A stretch of DNA of 64,000 bases from Alteromonas pelagimontana (GCF_002499975.2 NZ_CP052766.1:3348001-3412000), one strand, 5' to 3'. Shown: positions 9,250-19,565, counted from the stretch's first letter. The notes: a model not told the origin generated them from the sequence alone. Numbers and translations are program-made.

Positions 9250-9870
9250 TTAGCCTTTAAAGCCTTTGCCTACCACATATACTTCCCGAGAACGGGGGCG
9301 AGATGCCGCTGGCTTGCGCACGAGGACTTTATCAAAAGATTTACGCACGTCTTTAACGTACTCTTCGTACCCCACACCCTGAAAGACTTTTGCACAAAAA
9401 GCGCCACCGGGTTTTAGTACATTGCGCGCCATATCCAGCGCTAACTCTACAAGATAAATAGAAGAATATTGATCGGTGGTATTCACTCCGCTCAAATTAG
9501 GCGCCATGTCAGACACCACCACATCAGCTTTATCATTATCCAGAGTGCTGAGAATTTGTTCGTATACCGCTTCTTCTGTAAAGTCGCCTTGAATAAAGGA
9601 AACGCCAATAATACTGTCCATCGCCAAAATATCGGAGGCAATAACGCGTCCTGCCTCACCCACTATCGGTGCCACAATCTGCGACCATCCACCTGGGGCA
9701 GAACCCAGATCCAGCACCACACTGCCGGGACGAAATAATTTATCCTTTTCATTTATTTCTATCAGCTTATAGCTGGCACGAGAACGATAGCCGTCTGCCT
9801 GCGCTTTTTTGACATAGGGATCATTGACGTGTTCGTCCATCCATTTCTTACTGGTTTTCGATCGAGCCAT
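9250..9870 (-). CDS. rlmE: 23S rRNA 2'-O-ribose U2552 methyltransferase RlmE (FtsJ/RrmJ)
   Basis: 206 residues, methylating U2552 of 23S rRNA during late 50S assembly with S-adenosylmethionine. The SAM-binding loop [12 protein letters not shown] is at about 54-64 and the catalytic K35, D121, K161 and E196 correspond to the known K-D-K-E set. I chose the ATG at 9870 ([10 protein letters not shown]) because it gives the family length (Escherichia coli 209). The reading frame stays open for 132 more codons upstream, but that stretch would overlap the divergent methyltransferase at 10095 and does not resemble the family. In many gammaproteobacteria rlmE precedes ftsH; here it does not. Confidence 0.95.
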   Translation of the reverse strand: MARSKTSKKWMDEHVNDPYVKKAQADGYRSRASYKLIEINEKDKLFRPGSVVLDLGSAPGGWSQIVAPIVGEAGRVIASDILAMDSIIGVSFIQGDFTEEAVYEQILSTLDNDKADVVVSDMAPNLSGVNTTDQYSSIYLVELALDMARNVLKPGGAFCAKVFQGVGYEEYVKDVRKSFDKVLVRKPAASRPRSREVYVVGKGFKG

Positions 9871-10094
9871 AAGTGAATCTGCTGTTAGAGTTACCAAAAC
9901 GGCACTTATTGTAAGCGTGCAGGTTCGTTTTGCAAATTTCCCACGGCTTTTTGCCTGACTTAGACGGGGCGAAACGGTACACTTGGCCGAAAAAGCGTTG
10001 AGTAAACGCCTGACAAGGCTAATAGCCAACCCAACGACACCTATTTTAGAATTAAGCGTGCGCAGCATAATCAAAATAATAAAGGCAAGTTGAT

Positions 10095-10838
10095 ATGAAA
10101 CTAGACGATGTAAAGAAGCTGCATCAAAAGAAGTACCGTTTACAATTTGGTTATTATCTGGTTGAAGGCGAGCATTTAATTCTTGAATTACAAAAGGTGG
10201 CACAAACCCGCCCAGGTCTGAACAACATTTCGTTGTATATAACTGAAGAATGCCGAGAATGGACAAGTCAGTTGGAGGCGGATTTTACGGTATCGGTCAT
10301 TAACGACAAGCAGATGGCCCGCCTTAGTGACACCAAAACGCCGCAGGGAATTATTGCCTGTGTCCCCTTGCCACAATCACTCGATAAAAATACGACTGCC
10401 AGGCACGGCGAGCGTTGTGTTTATCTGCATGAAGTGCAAGATCCCGGCAATCTGGGTACTATCATAAGAAGCCTCGCCTGGTTTGGTAACTTTCGTTTAT
10501 TACTGAGTCCGAATAGCGTGGATCCATTCAATTCTAAAGTAGTGCGATCAAGTATGGGTGCAATTTTCCATCTACCCATAGAATTGGATGTAGAACTAGA
10601 TGATTTATCACAGCGCTTTAATAAATTCGCCTACCTCGATATGCAAGGCACAAACATTAATACGGCACAGTTTGCTGATTTCCAATGTTATCTGTTTGGG
10701 AACGAAGCGCGTGGTGTGCCGCTTGAAGCGCTATCGGCGTGTAATGCACAAGCGTTTACTATTTCCGGTAGCGGAATTATTGATTCACTCAATTTAGCCA
10801 GTGCAGTCAATATATGTGCGTATCAGTTATCGCTTTAG
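10095..10838 (+). CDS. TrmH/SpoU family RNA 2'-O-ribose methyltransferase
   Basis: 247 residues. The three knot motifs of the SPOUT fold are present: motif 1 [11 protein letters not shown] (116-126), motif 2 FGNEARGV (201-208) and motif 3 [12 protein letters not shown] (229-240). The N-terminal part (VEGEHLILE) is the SpoU substrate-binding domain. It therefore transfers a methyl group from SAM to a ribose in tRNA or rRNA; the exact target cannot be read from sequence (RlmB- and TrmL-like enzymes share these motifs). ATG at 10095 with AAAGGCAAG upstream. Divergent from rlmE and 70 bases ahead of the GTPase gene, with which it may be co-transcribed. Confidence 0.9.
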   Translation: MKLDDVKKLHQKKYRLQFGYYLVEGEHLILELQKVAQTRPGLNNISLYITEECREWTSQLEADFTVSVINDKQMARLSDTKTPQGIIACVPLPQSLDKNTTARHGERCVYLHEVQDPGNLGTIIRSLAWFGNFRLLLSPNSVDPFNSKVVRSSMGAIFHLPIELDVELDDLSQRFNKFAYLDMQGTNINTAQFADFQCYLFGNEARGVPLEALSACNAQAFTISGSGIIDSLNLASAVNICAYQLSL

Positions 10839-10908
10839 GTGGCAATATCTGCTAGCTGGTTAAAACTTTTACGGTAACAAACCTATTTACCATTTGAGGA
10901 AAAGCGAC

Positions 10909-11913
10909 GTGGCTTTACAGTGGTTCCCGGGGCATATGCATAAAGCCCTAAAAGAAATAAAAGAGTCGCTTAGTCAGGTTGATATCCTGATTGAAGTGCT
11001 GGATGCGCGACTTCCGTACTCAAGTGAAAATCCTGAAATTGCGAAAATTCGTGGCGATAAGCCGTGCATTAAAATTCTGAATAAATTCGATTTGGCTGAT
11101 CCGGATCTTACCGCGCAGTGGCAAGAGTATCTGGAACGTGAGCGTAGCGTAAAAACGATTACTACCTCCAGCGACGACCCCGCCGGTAGCAAGCAAATCA
11201 TAAATCTTGTTCGCAGTGTTTGCGGTCACAAAGAAGCGCCGGGTAAGTCAGTTAAAGCAATGATCACGGGTATTCCTAACGTGGGCAAATCTACCCTTAT
11301 CAATATTCTCGCGGAGCGTATTATCGCGAAAACGGGTAACGAGCCGGCAGTGACGAAAAGTCAGCAACGAATTAATCTGGGCGGCGGCATTGTGCTATTT
11401 GACACGCCCGGCGTTCTGTGGCCAAAACTGGAAAATCCCCATTCTATCTACCGGTTAGCTGCTTCAGGAGCCGTGAAGAATACGGCGATGGAATATGATG
11501 ATGTGGGCTTTTTCGCTGCGGATTATCTGATTAAAGCCTATCCGGAATTAATGAAAGAACGTTATAAACTGGATGATTTACCCGATACTGAACTTGAATT
11601 TTTAGAGGCCGCGGCTAAGAAACGGGGTGCATTAATGGCGGGCGGGCGGATAAACCTGCATAAAATTTGCGAAGTGCTGCTTAACGAATTGCAGTCAGGG
11701 AAGCTGGGCAGAATTACGCTTGAGACGCCACAAATGATTACGCAGGAAAAAGTCGAGATGGCAGCAGCCGCCGCCAAAAAAGTCGCCGACAAAGCAAAGC
11801 GTAAGCAAAAGTTCAAAGATGGCTCATTAACGCCTGATAAAAAAGACAGAAAGGAAAAGCGCACCGAAAAGCGCGGGGCGCAGAGTAAAGAGATGAAGAA
11901 GCGCCCCAAGTAA
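10909..11913 (+). CDS. YlqF/RbgA-type circularly permuted ribosome-assembly GTPase
   Basis: 334 residues from a GTG at 10909, chosen because GAGGA stands 8 bases before it and the product then begins ALQWFPGHMHKAL, the normal start of this family; an in-frame TTG 15 bases earlier is unlikely. GTPase motifs appear in the permuted order G4-G1-G3: NKFD (58-61), GIPNVGKST (121-129), DTPG (165-168). Members of the family bind the large ribosomal subunit late in assembly. The last 45 residues are very lysine/arginine-rich (KKDRKEKRTEKRG), suggesting an RNA-binding tail. A strong terminator follows at 11984. Confidence 0.92.
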   Translation: MALQWFPGHMHKALKEIKESLSQVDILIEVLDARLPYSSENPEIAKIRGDKPCIKILNKFDLADPDLTAQWQEYLERERSVKTITTSSDDPAGSKQIINLVRSVCGHKEAPGKSVKAMITGIPNVGKSTLINILAERIIAKTGNEPAVTKSQQRINLGGGIVLFDTPGVLWPKLENPHSIYRLAASGAVKNTAMEYDDVGFFAADYLIKAYPELMKERYKLDDLPDTELEFLEAAAKKRGALMAGGRINLHKICEVLLNELQSGKLGRITLETPQMITQEKVEMAAAAAKKVADKAKRKQKFKDGSLTPDKKDRKEKRTEKRGAQSKEMKKRPK

Positions 11914-11983
11914 AGAAACGACAGCAGTGGTTACTATTTTCAGTGCAGTGAGCGGTTGACGTAAGCAAAAGCTAAGCTTCCCC

Positions 11984-12014
11984 AAATGGCGCCAGCGTGC
12001 TGGCGCCATTTTTC
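11984..12014 (+). terminator. Rho-independent terminator of the YlqF-type gene
   Basis: Thirteen-base perfect stem (11984-11996 with 11999-12011) around a 2-base apex, GC-rich, followed by TTTTTC. Very strong intrinsic terminator signature. Confidence 0.9.
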
Positions 12015-12023
12015 TTTAACACT

Positions 12024-12043
12024 CATCAGGGCGGATTAGTATA
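12024..12043 (+). repeat. GGATTAGTAT motif, copy 1
   Basis: GCGGATTAGTATAA at 12031-12044 preceded by ATCAGG. One of four copies of a shared intergenic motif (others near 19651, 24660, 27928). It lies about 150 bases ahead of the TRIC-family gene and points toward it. Confidence 0.5.
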
Positions 12044-12190
12044 AAAACCTTAGGAAGTGCTGCTTGTGGCGTCAACATGCAGTTTTTAATTCTAATTCTG
12101 ATCTATCGCTTCCCGTGTAGCCATATAGAGTATTTCACATCACACCTTTAGTTGTTTTTTACCTGCAATTTTTCTTATAGGAGAAACACC

Positions 12191-12817
12191 TTGAGCGGCG
12201 AATGGTTTCACCTTCTTAACGTAATAGGCGTCGCTTTTTTTGCGGTTTCCGGCACGCTTCTGGCTCATAAAAAAGATGTCGACGGTTTAGGTATTGTCGT
12301 GCTCGCATCAGTGACGGCACTGGGCGGTGGCACCTTACGCGATATTCTCCTGAATCAACCGGTATTCTGGGTAGCGCATGCGGATTATCTCTATGCGACC
12401 TATGCAGCTGTTTTCGTAACGGTATTTCTTATTCGCGTCGTTTCCAAGTTTTCCGGCTACTACTTCCTCCTCGCCGACGCTTTTGGCTTAGGGTTGTACA
12501 ATATCGTGGGTATCGAAAAGTCTCTTATCAACGATGCAGGTATGGTGGTAGCGATAACGCTGGGCACGATCACCTGTATATTTGGCGGACTAATACGTGA
12601 TGTGATATGCAGTGAAATTCCTCTAGTGTTACGGGGCGGGCTGTACGCGACTGCCTGTATTGCTGGCGGATTAGTCTACGCTGCGCTTTTTCTACTCGAT
12701 GTCTCTTACGGTTGGTGTATTATCGCTTCACTCGCGACCACAGTATTTTTGCGACTCGGTGCCATACGCTGGAACTGGGAACCTACCATTTTCAAACGAG
12801 GAAAAAAACTTGATTGA
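12191..12817 (+). CDS. Trimeric intracellular cation (TRIC) channel family protein, UPF0126
   Basis: 208 residues from a TTG at 12191, which is preceded by AGGAGAAACACC; longer in-frame starts would add an unlikely N-terminus. About seven hydrophobic segments span the whole protein. Two related halves carry the family glycine motifs: GVAFFAVSGTLLAH, ALGGGTLRDILL in the first and GIEKSL, FGGLIRDVIC in the second; the GG-(T/L)-(L/I)-RD repeats line the pore. Prokaryotic TRIC channels conduct potassium. The C-terminal tail is basic. Monocistronic. Confidence 0.9.
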   Translation: MSGEWFHLLNVIGVAFFAVSGTLLAHKKDVDGLGIVVLASVTALGGGTLRDILLNQPVFWVAHADYLYATYAAVFVTVFLIRVVSKFSGYYFLLADAFGLGLYNIVGIEKSLINDAGMVVAITLGTITCIFGGLIRDVICSEIPLVLRGGLYATACIAGGLVYAALFLLDVSYGWCIIASLATTVFLRLGAIRWNWEPTIFKRGKKLD

Positions 12818-12884
12818 CACTTGCGGGCTACCGGAGGGCAACAGGGTGTGCGGCTGGACAGTGTCAACATTAAGAGCTAGCAAT

Positions 12885-12908
12885 AAAAAAGGCGCATAAA
12901 GATGCGCC
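12885..12908 (-). terminator. Rho-independent terminator of the PEP-CTERM gene
   Basis: On the minus strand GGCGCAT-CTTT-ATGCGCC is followed by TTTTTT (12885-12890). It sits 21 bases after the stop of the PEP-CTERM gene. Confidence 0.85.
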
Positions 12909-12928
12909 CAGATTTGTAAAATGTTGTA

Positions 12929-13870
12929 TCAGAGGCCGATGGTTTTTCGACGCCGAGCCACTAGCGCACCCATGGTCAGTATAAACATCATCAACACTGT
13001 GGGCTCCGCTACTTCAACATCAGTCTCATCTTGCCAGGGAATGTAGTAATGGCTTTGGCTGGTGTTTTTCCAGGTTAAGCCAGCTGCAAGTAGTTGACCG
13101 TCAATGTCGTTAGCTTGCCAGTTTACATTACTATTTGCTGCCAAAATGCTGCCTTTAAAGGTAGACACAGAATTAGCGATGGTGAGTTGGTCATCGCCAA
13201 TAAAATTCCACAATACGTTGGCGTAAGTGCTGGCGGGCAGGTTCTGGTTCTTCGCCGCAAACGTAAAGTCGTCTTCCATTGTGTAATTTATTACCAGAAA
13301 GGTATCGTCGGTAAAGTTGTTAAACATTAGATTGGCATTTTGGCTGGTCAAAAAGGAGGCGTTTGTTGCATCCCAGTTCATCACGTTAAGCGTATCAGCT
13401 ACCAGATCAATCTTTATTTGGTTCCAGTCAGAGTCGTGAACCGTTACGCCGGTATCTTCAAGATCTGCCAGCGCATCTGCTTTAGCTTGTATTGCGGATG
13501 CTACATCAACAGAATCCATCGTAGAATTTTTCAGCAAACTTCCGGCATTTTGGAAATACGCCGCGTTGGTGCCGCGGATTCGATAATCATTGTTCATCAA
13601 ATCGATGCGTTGGTTGGAAAGGATGCTTCCGCCCACGTACAAGCCAGTGTGGCTGTCGCTGCCAACTGACATATTGCCGCCGTTTAGCGTGAGATCACCG
13701 CCAATATAGGCTCCACCATGAACGTGGACACCACTGCCCAGATCAGCATTGCCAGAAACAACAATACTATAGTCAGAAGCGCCCGCAAAAGGCGCACTTA
13801 TAATGCCGGCCGTGGCTTGGCCAGCAAGCAAACTTCCCACAATTGCTATAACCGAACGTACTCTTTTCAT
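12929..13870 (-). CDS. Choice-of-anchor A surface protein with PEP-CTERM-type sorting signal
   Basis: 313 residues. Signal peptide about 1-21 (ends ATA/GI). Then a choice-of-anchor A domain: SDYSIVVSGNADLGSG, HVHGGAYIGGDLTLNGG, a run of short glycine-rich turns typical of a beta-helix, and FKGSILAANSNVNW near 240. The C-terminus from about 285 has the exosortase-sorting layout: VAEPT, a hydrophobic helix of about 17 residues, then ARRRK. The usual first proline of PEP is alanine here. XrtA-type exosortase would remove this tail and attach the protein to the cell surface or exopolysaccharide. The XrtA exopolysaccharide genes at 49.9-63.9 kb fit this. Adhesin or matrix role is inferred. Single gene with its own terminator. 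Confidence 0.88.
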   Translation of the reverse strand: MKRVRSVIAIVGSLLAGQATAGIISAPFAGASDYSIVVSGNADLGSGVHVHGGAYIGGDLTLNGGNMSVGSDSHTGLYVGGSILSNQRIDLMNNDYRIRGTNAAYFQNAGSLLKNSTMDSVDVASAIQAKADALADLEDTGVTVHDSDWNQIKIDLVADTLNVMNWDATNASFLTSQNANLMFNNFTDDTFLVINYTMEDDFTFAAKNQNLPASTYANVLWNFIGDDQLTIANSVSTFKGSILAANSNVNWQANDIDGQLLAAGLTWKNTSQSHYYIPWQDETDVEVAEPTVLMMFILTMGALVARRRKTIGL

Positions 13871-14125
13871 ACCTGTTTCTTCCTGGAAAAATGTTTAATC
13901 GCACTTCTCAACGTTGTTGTTGAGACAAGCTACACAACAAGCATTGAGCGGCATGGCGATTGGTTCTATAGGTTCACGCATCGAAGTAACTGGATTTCGT
14001 GGCCCTGAAGAGACCAACGCTAATTCTTTTTGATGAGGAAGAGGGCTTCCGCATCTTTTTTATTAGTTCAATTATTAATCATATCGGAAATGGAAAGCGA
14101 TGCAATTTTACTAGGCAATACAATA

Positions 14126-14154
14126 AATTCCGGTAACGACGCATTACCGGAATT
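14126..14154 (-). terminator. Hairpin downstream of the ABC-F gene, probable terminator
   Basis: AATTCCGGTAA (14126-14136) pairs perfectly with TTACCGGAATT (14144-14154) around a 7-base loop, 51 bases past the ABC-F stop. The minus-strand tail TATTGTATTG is only moderately T-rich. The rest of the gap 13871-14205 holds the PEP-CTERM gene promoter side and no gene. Confidence 0.55.
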
Positions 14155-14205
14155 AAAGGGGTAAGTGACTAATCTAGCGTACTTATTTACAGCGGCTGTG
14201 AGCGG

Positions 14206-15810
14206 CTAGGCTACGCGCTGAGCTTCCTCGCGGCTGGCAAGATATTCGTTATAGGTACCGTCAAAGTTAATGACTTTTTTGTCTTTGATTTCAAGAATCC
14301 GCGTGGCAAGGGAAGAGACAAACTCTCTGTCGTGGCTCACAAAAATTAGGGTGCCGTCGAACTTCTTAAGGGCGTTATTCAGCGCTTCAATGGCTTCCAT
14401 ATCCATGTGGTTGGTAGGTTCGTCCATTATCAGCACATTTAAATCGGCCATCATTAGTTTGCCAAATAATAAACGATTTTTCTCTCCACCCGAGCAAACC
14501 TTCACTGACTTATTAAAGTCATCAGCGCTGAAAAGCAGACTGCCTAACATGCCTCTGACCATTAAATCGTTATGCTTAGGCGTGCGCCACTGCGACATCC
14601 AGTCGAACAATGTCATGTCGTTAGCGAAGTCAGCACTGCTATCTTGGGCACAATACCCAATAGCGGCGTTTTCAGACCATTTAACCATGCCATGCTGCGG
14701 CTGAAACTCGTTCATCAGGCAGCGGAGCAGGGTGGTTTTACCTACACCATTTTCGCCAATTACCGCGAGCTTAGCACCAGCTTCCAGAATTAAATTGGCG
14801 CCGGCAAATAGTATGTTGTCATCAAAACCATGACCTAAATCTTCTAAAATCAGCGCCTGACGGTGCAGCTTCTGGTGCTGCTTAAGTATAATTCTGGGCG
14901 TTCTGCGACTTGATGCCTTAACCTCGTCCAAGCTTATTTTTTCCATTCGGCGAGCGCGGGACGTCGCCTGTTTGGCTTTAGATGCGTTGGCTGAAAATCG
15001 GTTAACAAAGCTTTGTAACTCTTCAATTTCTGCGCTTTTTTTCGCGTTTTCGCTTAGCAGTTGTTCCTGAATCAGCGACGACGCGGCAACAAAGGCTTCG
15101 TAATTTCCGGGATAAATACGTAGTTCGCCATAATCAATATCCGCCATGTGGGTACAAACAGAATTTAAGAAATGGCGATCGTGAGAAATAATGATCATGG
15201 TGCACTTACGCTGATTCAGAATTTCTGCCAGCCAGTTAATGGTATAGATATCCAGGTTGTTAGTCGGTTCGTCCAGCAACAGAATGTCGGGATTGGCGAA
15301 TAGTGCCTGCGCCAGCAGAACGCGCAGCTTCCAGCCCGGTGCAACTTGCGACATCGGGCCAAAATGATAGCGTTCAGCAATGCCCGCCTGCAGTAAAATT
15401 TCACTAGCGCGGTTTTCTGCAGTGTAACCGTCCATTTCAGCAAACTCGGTTTCCAGATCTGCCACCAACATGCCGTCTTCTTCACTCATTTCCGGTTTTG
15501 CGTAAATGGCGTCGCGTTGTTGTTTGACTTTCCACAGCGCCACATCGCCCATAATAACCGTATCAATAACTGAGAATTTTTCGAACGCGAATTGGTCCTG
15601 GCTTAAGGTGCCGAGCTTTTCCCCTGGCGTAATCGACACATTTCCTGATGTCGGTGTGAGTTCGCCGCTCAGAATTTTCATAAAGGTAGATTTGCCGCAA
15701 CCATTTGCACCAATTAACCCATAACGATTGCCGTGTCCAAATTTTGCTGAAATGTTCTCAAAAAGAGGCTCAGCACCGAATTGCATGGTGATGTTTGCGG
15801 TAGATATCAA
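14206..15810 (-). CDS. ybiT: ABC-F family ATPase YbiT
   Basis: 534 residues. Two ABC ATPase domains in one chain without membrane segments, the ABC-F layout of ribosome-associated translation factors. Domain 1: Walker [10 protein letters not shown] (about 34-42), degenerate signature VAPGWKLR, Walker [20 protein letters not shown]. Linker: YAEF-type basic helix with [13 protein letters not shown]. Domain 2: [34 protein letters not shown]. The overall sequence follows Escherichia coli YbiT closely. I place the start at the TTG at 15810 ([11 protein letters not shown]) because it aligns with the family N-terminus; 17 more upstream codons are open but unlike the family. Confidence 0.92.
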   Translation of the reverse strand: MISTANITMQFGAEPLFENISAKFGHGNRYGLIGANGCGKSTFMKILSGELTPTSGNVSITPGEKLGTLSQDQFAFEKFSVIDTVIMGDVALWKVKQQRDAIYAKPEMSEEDGMLVADLETEFAEMDGYTAENRASEILLQAGIAERYHFGPMSQVAPGWKLRVLLAQALFANPDILLLDEPTNNLDIYTINWLAEILNQRKCTMIIISHDRHFLNSVCTHMADIDYGELRIYPGNYEAFVAASSLIQEQLLSENAKKSAEIEELQSFVNRFSANASKAKQATSRARRMEKISLDEVKASSRRTPRIILKQHQKLHRQALILEDLGHGFDDNILFAGANLILEAGAKLAVIGENGVGKTTLLRCLMNEFQPQHGMVKWSENAAIGYCAQDSSADFANDMTLFDWMSQWRTPKHNDLMVRGMLGSLLFSADDFNKSVKVCSGGEKNRLLFGKLMMADLNVLIMDEPTNHMDMEAIEALNNALKKFDGTLIFVSHDREFVSSLATRILEIKDKKVINFDGTYNEYLASREEAQRVA

Positions 15811-16132
15811 AATAGTATTCCAGAATATAAATGTCGTGGGTGTAAAGCGTACTTGCAGCAAAGATATTGATTGCGGCGCGCACTATAAAGAAATAGCGCG
15901 TTTAAGTCGAGGGCACATGGTTATAAATTATTCACAAGAATACGTCATCGCAAGATGCAACAGTATCAAAAGAACCAGGGAAGGGGGAGCTGTGGGGGCA
16001 AGGGAATGGCCGCGAAAGCAAAGGCTGGCTGGTGGGATAGCCCTAATATCTCGCATGGTAATTTAACGTAATTTCCTGTAAGCTACGCCGCCTGCCAGCT
16101 AGTGCTGGTTTCATCAACCAGTTGAGGTTTTC
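15811..16132. other. Intergenic region, 322 bases
   Basis: Divergent region between ybiT (minus) and rhlE (plus). The sequence holds both promoters; no gene, repeat or clear terminator seen. The rhlE leader ends in GTTGAGGTTTTC, its ribosome-binding site. Confidence 0.5.
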
Positions 16133-17500
16133 ATGGCGTTTGCCAATTTGGGGTTATCTGCCCCTTTGCTCCAAGCAATTTCTGATAAAGGCTACGAAAC
16201 GCCTTCGCCCATTCAACAACAAGCCATTCCTGCCATTTTAAGCGGCAGTGACGTTATGGCTGCGGCGCAAACGGGTACCGGCAAAACAGCAGGCTTTACG
16301 CTGCCGCTGCTGGAGTTGCTGCAAAAAGGCGAACGTCCCAAGCATAATCATATTAGAGCGCTTATTTTAACACCTACCCGCGAGCTTGCCGCACAGGTAG
16401 AAGAAAGCGTCAAAGATTATAGCAAGCATTTGTCGCTTAGCCATGCTGTTGTTTTTGGCGGTGTAGGTATCAATCCGCAAATGCAACGCCTGCGTAAAGG
16501 TATCGATATTTTAGTGGCAACGCCTGGGCGGCTGCTGGATTTATATCAGCAAAATGCGGTGAAATTTTCACAGCTTGAAGTGCTGGTGTTGGATGAAGCG
16601 GATCGTATGCTCGATATGGGCTTTATCCATGACATCAAGCGAATCATCAAGATGTTACCCACGCGCCGTCAGAATTTGTTGTTTTCCGCCACATTTTCAG
16701 ATCCTATCCGCGAATTAGCAAATACGCTGGTAAATAATCCGCAAGAAATTTCGGTGTCACCGGCTAATTCCACAGTCGAAAAAGTGGAGCAGTGGCTGGT
16801 TCCTGTGGACAAATCACGCAAAACCGCCGCCTTAATTAAACTGATTAAACGTCAGAAATGGCAGCAAATTCTGGTGTTTAGTCGCACTAAACATGGAGCC
16901 AATCGGATTGCTAAAAAGCTGGAATCAGCGGGTATTGCTGCCGCTGCTATTCATGGCGATAAAAGCCAGGGCGCCAGAACCCGTGCATTAGCTGATTTTA
17001 AAAATGGTAAAGTCAGTGCGTTGGTGGCCACAGATATTGCTGCCAGAGGTATTGATATTGATCAGCTTCCGTTCGTGGTGAATCTGGATTTGCCGAACGT
17101 GCCTGCAGATTACGTTCACCGGATTGGCCGTACTGGCCGCGCGGGTGCAAGTGGTCAGGCAGTATCTTTTGTCAGTGAAGACGAACTGGATCAATTAAAA
17201 GATATTGAAAGACTGATAAAAACCGTTATTCGTCGGGAAACGCTCCCAGGCTTCGAACCTGAACTACCGCTTACTGAAACGGTGTTAGATACTCGTCCGG
17301 TGAAAGCAAACAGACCGAAAAAAGCGAAAGCCCATTCCACTGATGGAGCAGGCGCTAAGCCAAGAAACCCTCGTCAGGGAAAACCCGGCGGCAACCGTTC
17401 GCAGGGGCAGGGTAGCGGAAAACCCGGTGAAGCAGAGAAAAAGCGTCGATTTCGCTCCAACGGTGCCAACGGTAAACCTTCTTCAAACCATTCGAGTTAA
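16133..17500 (+). CDS. rhlE: DEAD-box ATP-dependent RNA helicase RhlE
   Basis: 455 residues, near the 454 of Escherichia coli RhlE; remodels RNA duplexes, with roles in ribosome maturation and RNA decay. Motifs in order: Q motif [12 protein letters not shown] (21-32), Walker A AQTGTGKT (45-52), PTRELAAQ (81-88), TPGR (130-133), DEAD (154-157), SAT (185-187), then the helicase-C marks ARGIDI and [10 protein letters not shown]. The last 80 residues are basic and low-complexity ([16 protein letters not shown]), the usual RhlE RNA-binding tail. ATG at 16133 with GAGG upstream. Single gene ahead of the min operon. Confidence 0.93.
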   Translation: MAFANLGLSAPLLQAISDKGYETPSPIQQQAIPAILSGSDVMAAAQTGTGKTAGFTLPLLELLQKGERPKHNHIRALILTPTRELAAQVEESVKDYSKHLSLSHAVVFGGVGINPQMQRLRKGIDILVATPGRLLDLYQQNAVKFSQLEVLVLDEADRMLDMGFIHDIKRIIKMLPTRRQNLLFSATFSDPIRELANTLVNNPQEISVSPANSTVEKVEQWLVPVDKSRKTAALIKLIKRQKWQQILVFSRTKHGANRIAKKLESAGIAAAAIHGDKSQGARTRALADFKNGKVSALVATDIAARGIDIDQLPFVVNLDLPNVPADYVHRIGRTGRAGASGQAVSFVSEDELDQLKDIERLIKTVIRRETLPGFEPELPLTETVLDTRPVKANRPKKAKAHSTDGAGAKPRNPRQGKPGGNRSQGQGSGKPGEAEKKRRFRSNGANGKPSSNHSS

Positions 17501-17520
17501 CCCGCTTTAAATACCGATTT

Positions 17521-17550
17521 TTGACAATTCTTGTTGGTTGTTGGTGTATT
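17521..17550 (+). promoter_or_regulatory. Candidate promoter of minCDE
   Basis: A perfect -35 hexamer TTGACA (17521-17526), 18 bases, then TGTATT (17545-17550, 4 of 6 to TATAAT). It lies 144 bases before minC, inside a T/G-rich stretch that follows rhlE. Confidence 0.5.
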
Positions 17551-17693
17551 TTGTGTATTATTTGAGCAGTCGTTAATGGCTGCTCCGGGTTTCTGTTGCC
17601 GTTAGTACGTAATTTGATAGAGTTGCGACTTTAGATTTTTCTCCAACTACGCTGAGCGCCGGAACAGGAAGGCTTCAGCTTCAGGATACTCGA

Positions 17694-18419
17694 ATGGCAG
17701 AGCCGTGCTTTCGTATGAAAGGCACAACGCTAACCAGCATTGTGTTAGACATACTCAAGTTTGAACCGGATGAATTTGATAGCCAGCTAGCGGCTAAAGT
17801 CGCCAGCGCCCCATTGTTTTTCACACGCTCATCACTCATTTTGCATTTTAATCAAGCTGTTACTCCCACCGAATTTGAGTTAATCGTCACCCAATGCCGC
17901 CGACATAAGTTGCAGCCGATGGCAGTGAAAGGGGCGACAGAAGGATTAAGAGAAACTATTAACGACCTGGGGTTGTCGGATATAAGCCAGAGTAAGGCGA
18001 CAGATTCGGCTTTACAGGTAACCGAGCCCACGCCAGAAAAGGCAGATCCAGAAGAACCTGTCGCACCAGACGCAGAGCAGCAAACGGCGCAGACCGCTAA
18101 GGTGATTCACCGCCCGGTACGTTCAGGGCAGCAAATTTATGCTCAGGGTGGAGATCTCATTATACTGGCCTCGGTCAGTGAAGGCGCCGAGATACTTGCA
18201 GATGGTAACATCCATGTGTACGGCACCCTCAGAGGGCGCGCCCTTGCAGGTGTGAAAGGCGACACCCAGGCAAGAATATTTTGTCAGCATTTAGAAGCGG
18301 AACTGCTTTCTATTGCTGGACGTTTTGTGTTGCAGGACACAATTCAAACCCAATGCTGGAAACAATCAGCACAAGCATATTTAGAAGAAGACGCGCTAAT
18401 GATAACATCGTTATCTTAG
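17694..18419 (+). CDS. minC: Septum-site inhibitor MinC
   Basis: 241 residues. Inhibits FtsZ assembly away from midcell, recruited to the membrane by MinD. The N-terminal FtsZ-binding domain covers about 1-105; a variable acidic/proline linker with EPTPEKADPEEP follows (about 115-140); the C-terminal beta-helix from about 145 shows HRPVRSGQQIYAQGGDL, ILADGNIHVYGTLRGRALAG and FCQHLEAELLSIAG, the conserved MinD-binding and dimer face with RGRALAG. ATG at 17694 behind CAGGATACTCGA. First gene of minC-minD-minE. Confidence 0.95.
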   Translation: MAEPCFRMKGTTLTSIVLDILKFEPDEFDSQLAAKVASAPLFFTRSSLILHFNQAVTPTEFELIVTQCRRHKLQPMAVKGATEGLRETINDLGLSDISQSKATDSALQVTEPTPEKADPEEPVAPDAEQQTAQTAKVIHRPVRSGQQIYAQGGDLIILASVSEGAEILADGNIHVYGTLRGRALAGVKGDTQARIFCQHLEAELLSIAGRFVLQDTIQTQCWKQSAQAYLEEDALMITSLS

Positions 18420-18450
18420 TAGTGAGACGTGTTCATCGAGGACAGTTTAG

Positions 18451-19260
18451 ATGGCAAAAATAATTGTTGTAACCTCAGGGAAAGGCGGTGTCGGCAAAAC
18501 GACATCTAGCGCTGCAATCGGTACAGGGTTAGCCCTGGCAGGTCATAAAACCGTAGTTGTGGATTTTGATGTAGGTTTGCGGAATCTGGATCTAATCATG
18601 GGCTGCGAACGCCGCGTGGTTTATGATTTCGTCAATGTTATCAATAAAGAAGCGAATCTGAATCAGGCGCTGATCAAAGACAAGCGAACGGACGGGCTAT
18701 ATATTCTGCCAGCCTCGCAAACTCGCGATAAAGATGCCCTGACCATGGAAGGCGTACAGACGGTACTCAACGACCTTAGCAAAGACTTCGATTTTATCAT
18801 TTGCGATTCTCCTGCTGGTATTGAGCAAGGTGCGCAAATGGCGCTATATTTTGCCGATGAGGCAATTGTGGTTACTAACCCTGAAGTATCCTCAGTGCGG
18901 GATTCCGATCGCATTTTGGGAATTCTGCAAAGCAAGTCCATGCGTGCGCAGCAAGGTAAAAATATTAAAGAGCACCTGCTGTTAACGCGTTATAACCCTG
19001 ATCGCGTTGCCACTGCAGAAATGTTAAGTGTGGCTGACGTTGAAGAAATTCTGGCGGTGCCATTGCTGGGCGTTATTCCGGAATCAGAAGCCGTATTGAA
19101 AGCGTCTAATCAAGGGTCGCCGGTTATTCTTGATCAGGAATCCAAAGCGGGTCAGGCTTATTCTGACGCAGTGAAAAGATTGTTGGGCGAGAAAGTCGAG
19201 CACCGTTTCTTAGAGGCGCAGAAGAAGGGTTTTCTTAAACGTTTGCTGGGAGGAAAGTAA
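18451..19260 (+). CDS. minD: Septum-site ATPase MinD
   Basis: 269 residues. Membrane-cycling ATPase that carries MinC and is released by MinE. Deviant Walker [10 protein letters not shown] with both lysines K11 and K16, the switch segment [11 protein letters not shown], and a C-terminal amphipathic membrane helix ([12 protein letters not shown]). Length equals the family (about 270). It begins 31 bases after minC and its last base is shared with the first base of the minE ATG, so the three genes are translationally coupled. Confidence 0.97.
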   Translation: MAKIIVVTSGKGGVGKTTSSAAIGTGLALAGHKTVVVDFDVGLRNLDLIMGCERRVVYDFVNVINKEANLNQALIKDKRTDGLYILPASQTRDKDALTMEGVQTVLNDLSKDFDFIICDSPAGIEQGAQMALYFADEAIVVTNPEVSSVRDSDRILGILQSKSMRAQQGKNIKEHLLLTRYNPDRVATAEMLSVADVEEILAVPLLGVIPESEAVLKASNQGSPVILDQESKAGQAYSDAVKRLLGEKVEHRFLEAQKKGFLKRLLGGK

Positions 19261-19511
19261 TGGGAATTTTTGACTATCTTTTAAAGAAGGGGAAGCCCAA
19301 TTCTGCCTCTGTCGCGAAAGAACGCTTGCAGATTATTGTTGCGCACGAACGGCGTAAACGCAATGAACCCGATTATTTGCCTATGATGCAGCAGGAAATT
19401 CTCAGCGTTATTCGCAAATACGTGGAAATTGGGGATGATCAAGTGACAGTGCAGCTGGAAAACAGCGATGACTGCAGTGTGCTTGAATTAAATATTACAC
19501 TGCCCGAGTAA
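19260..19511 (+). CDS. minE: Cell-division topological factor MinE
   Basis: 83 residues. Stimulates the MinD ATPase to drive pole-to-pole oscillation. The N-terminal membrane-targeting stretch ([12 protein letters not shown]) and the MinD-contact helix [16 protein letters not shown] (about 20-35) are visible, followed by the topological-specificity domain with [16 protein letters not shown]. The start codon overlaps the minD stop by one base. A strong terminator follows 24 bases after the stop. Confidence 0.96.
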   Translation: MGIFDYLLKKGKPNSASVAKERLQIIVAHERRKRNEPDYLPMMQQEILSVIRKYVEIGDDQVTVQLENSDDCSVLELNITLPE

Positions 19512-19535
19512 TTTCACCTACGTAACTAAAATGTA

Positions 19536-19565
19536 AGGCGCTACTGCACAGGTAGCGCCTTTTTC
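19536..19565 (+). terminator. Rho-independent terminator of minCDE
   Basis: AGGCGCTAC (19536-19544), 7-base loop, GTAGCGCCT (19552-19560), then TTTTC. Perfect 9-base stem and T-run right after minE. Confidence 0.92.

Noticed and set aside
9871..10266. In-frame 132-codon N-terminal extension of rlmE
   Set aside because: It overlaps the divergent methyltransferase gene, is not family-like, and the ATG at 9870 gives the standard RlmE start and length.
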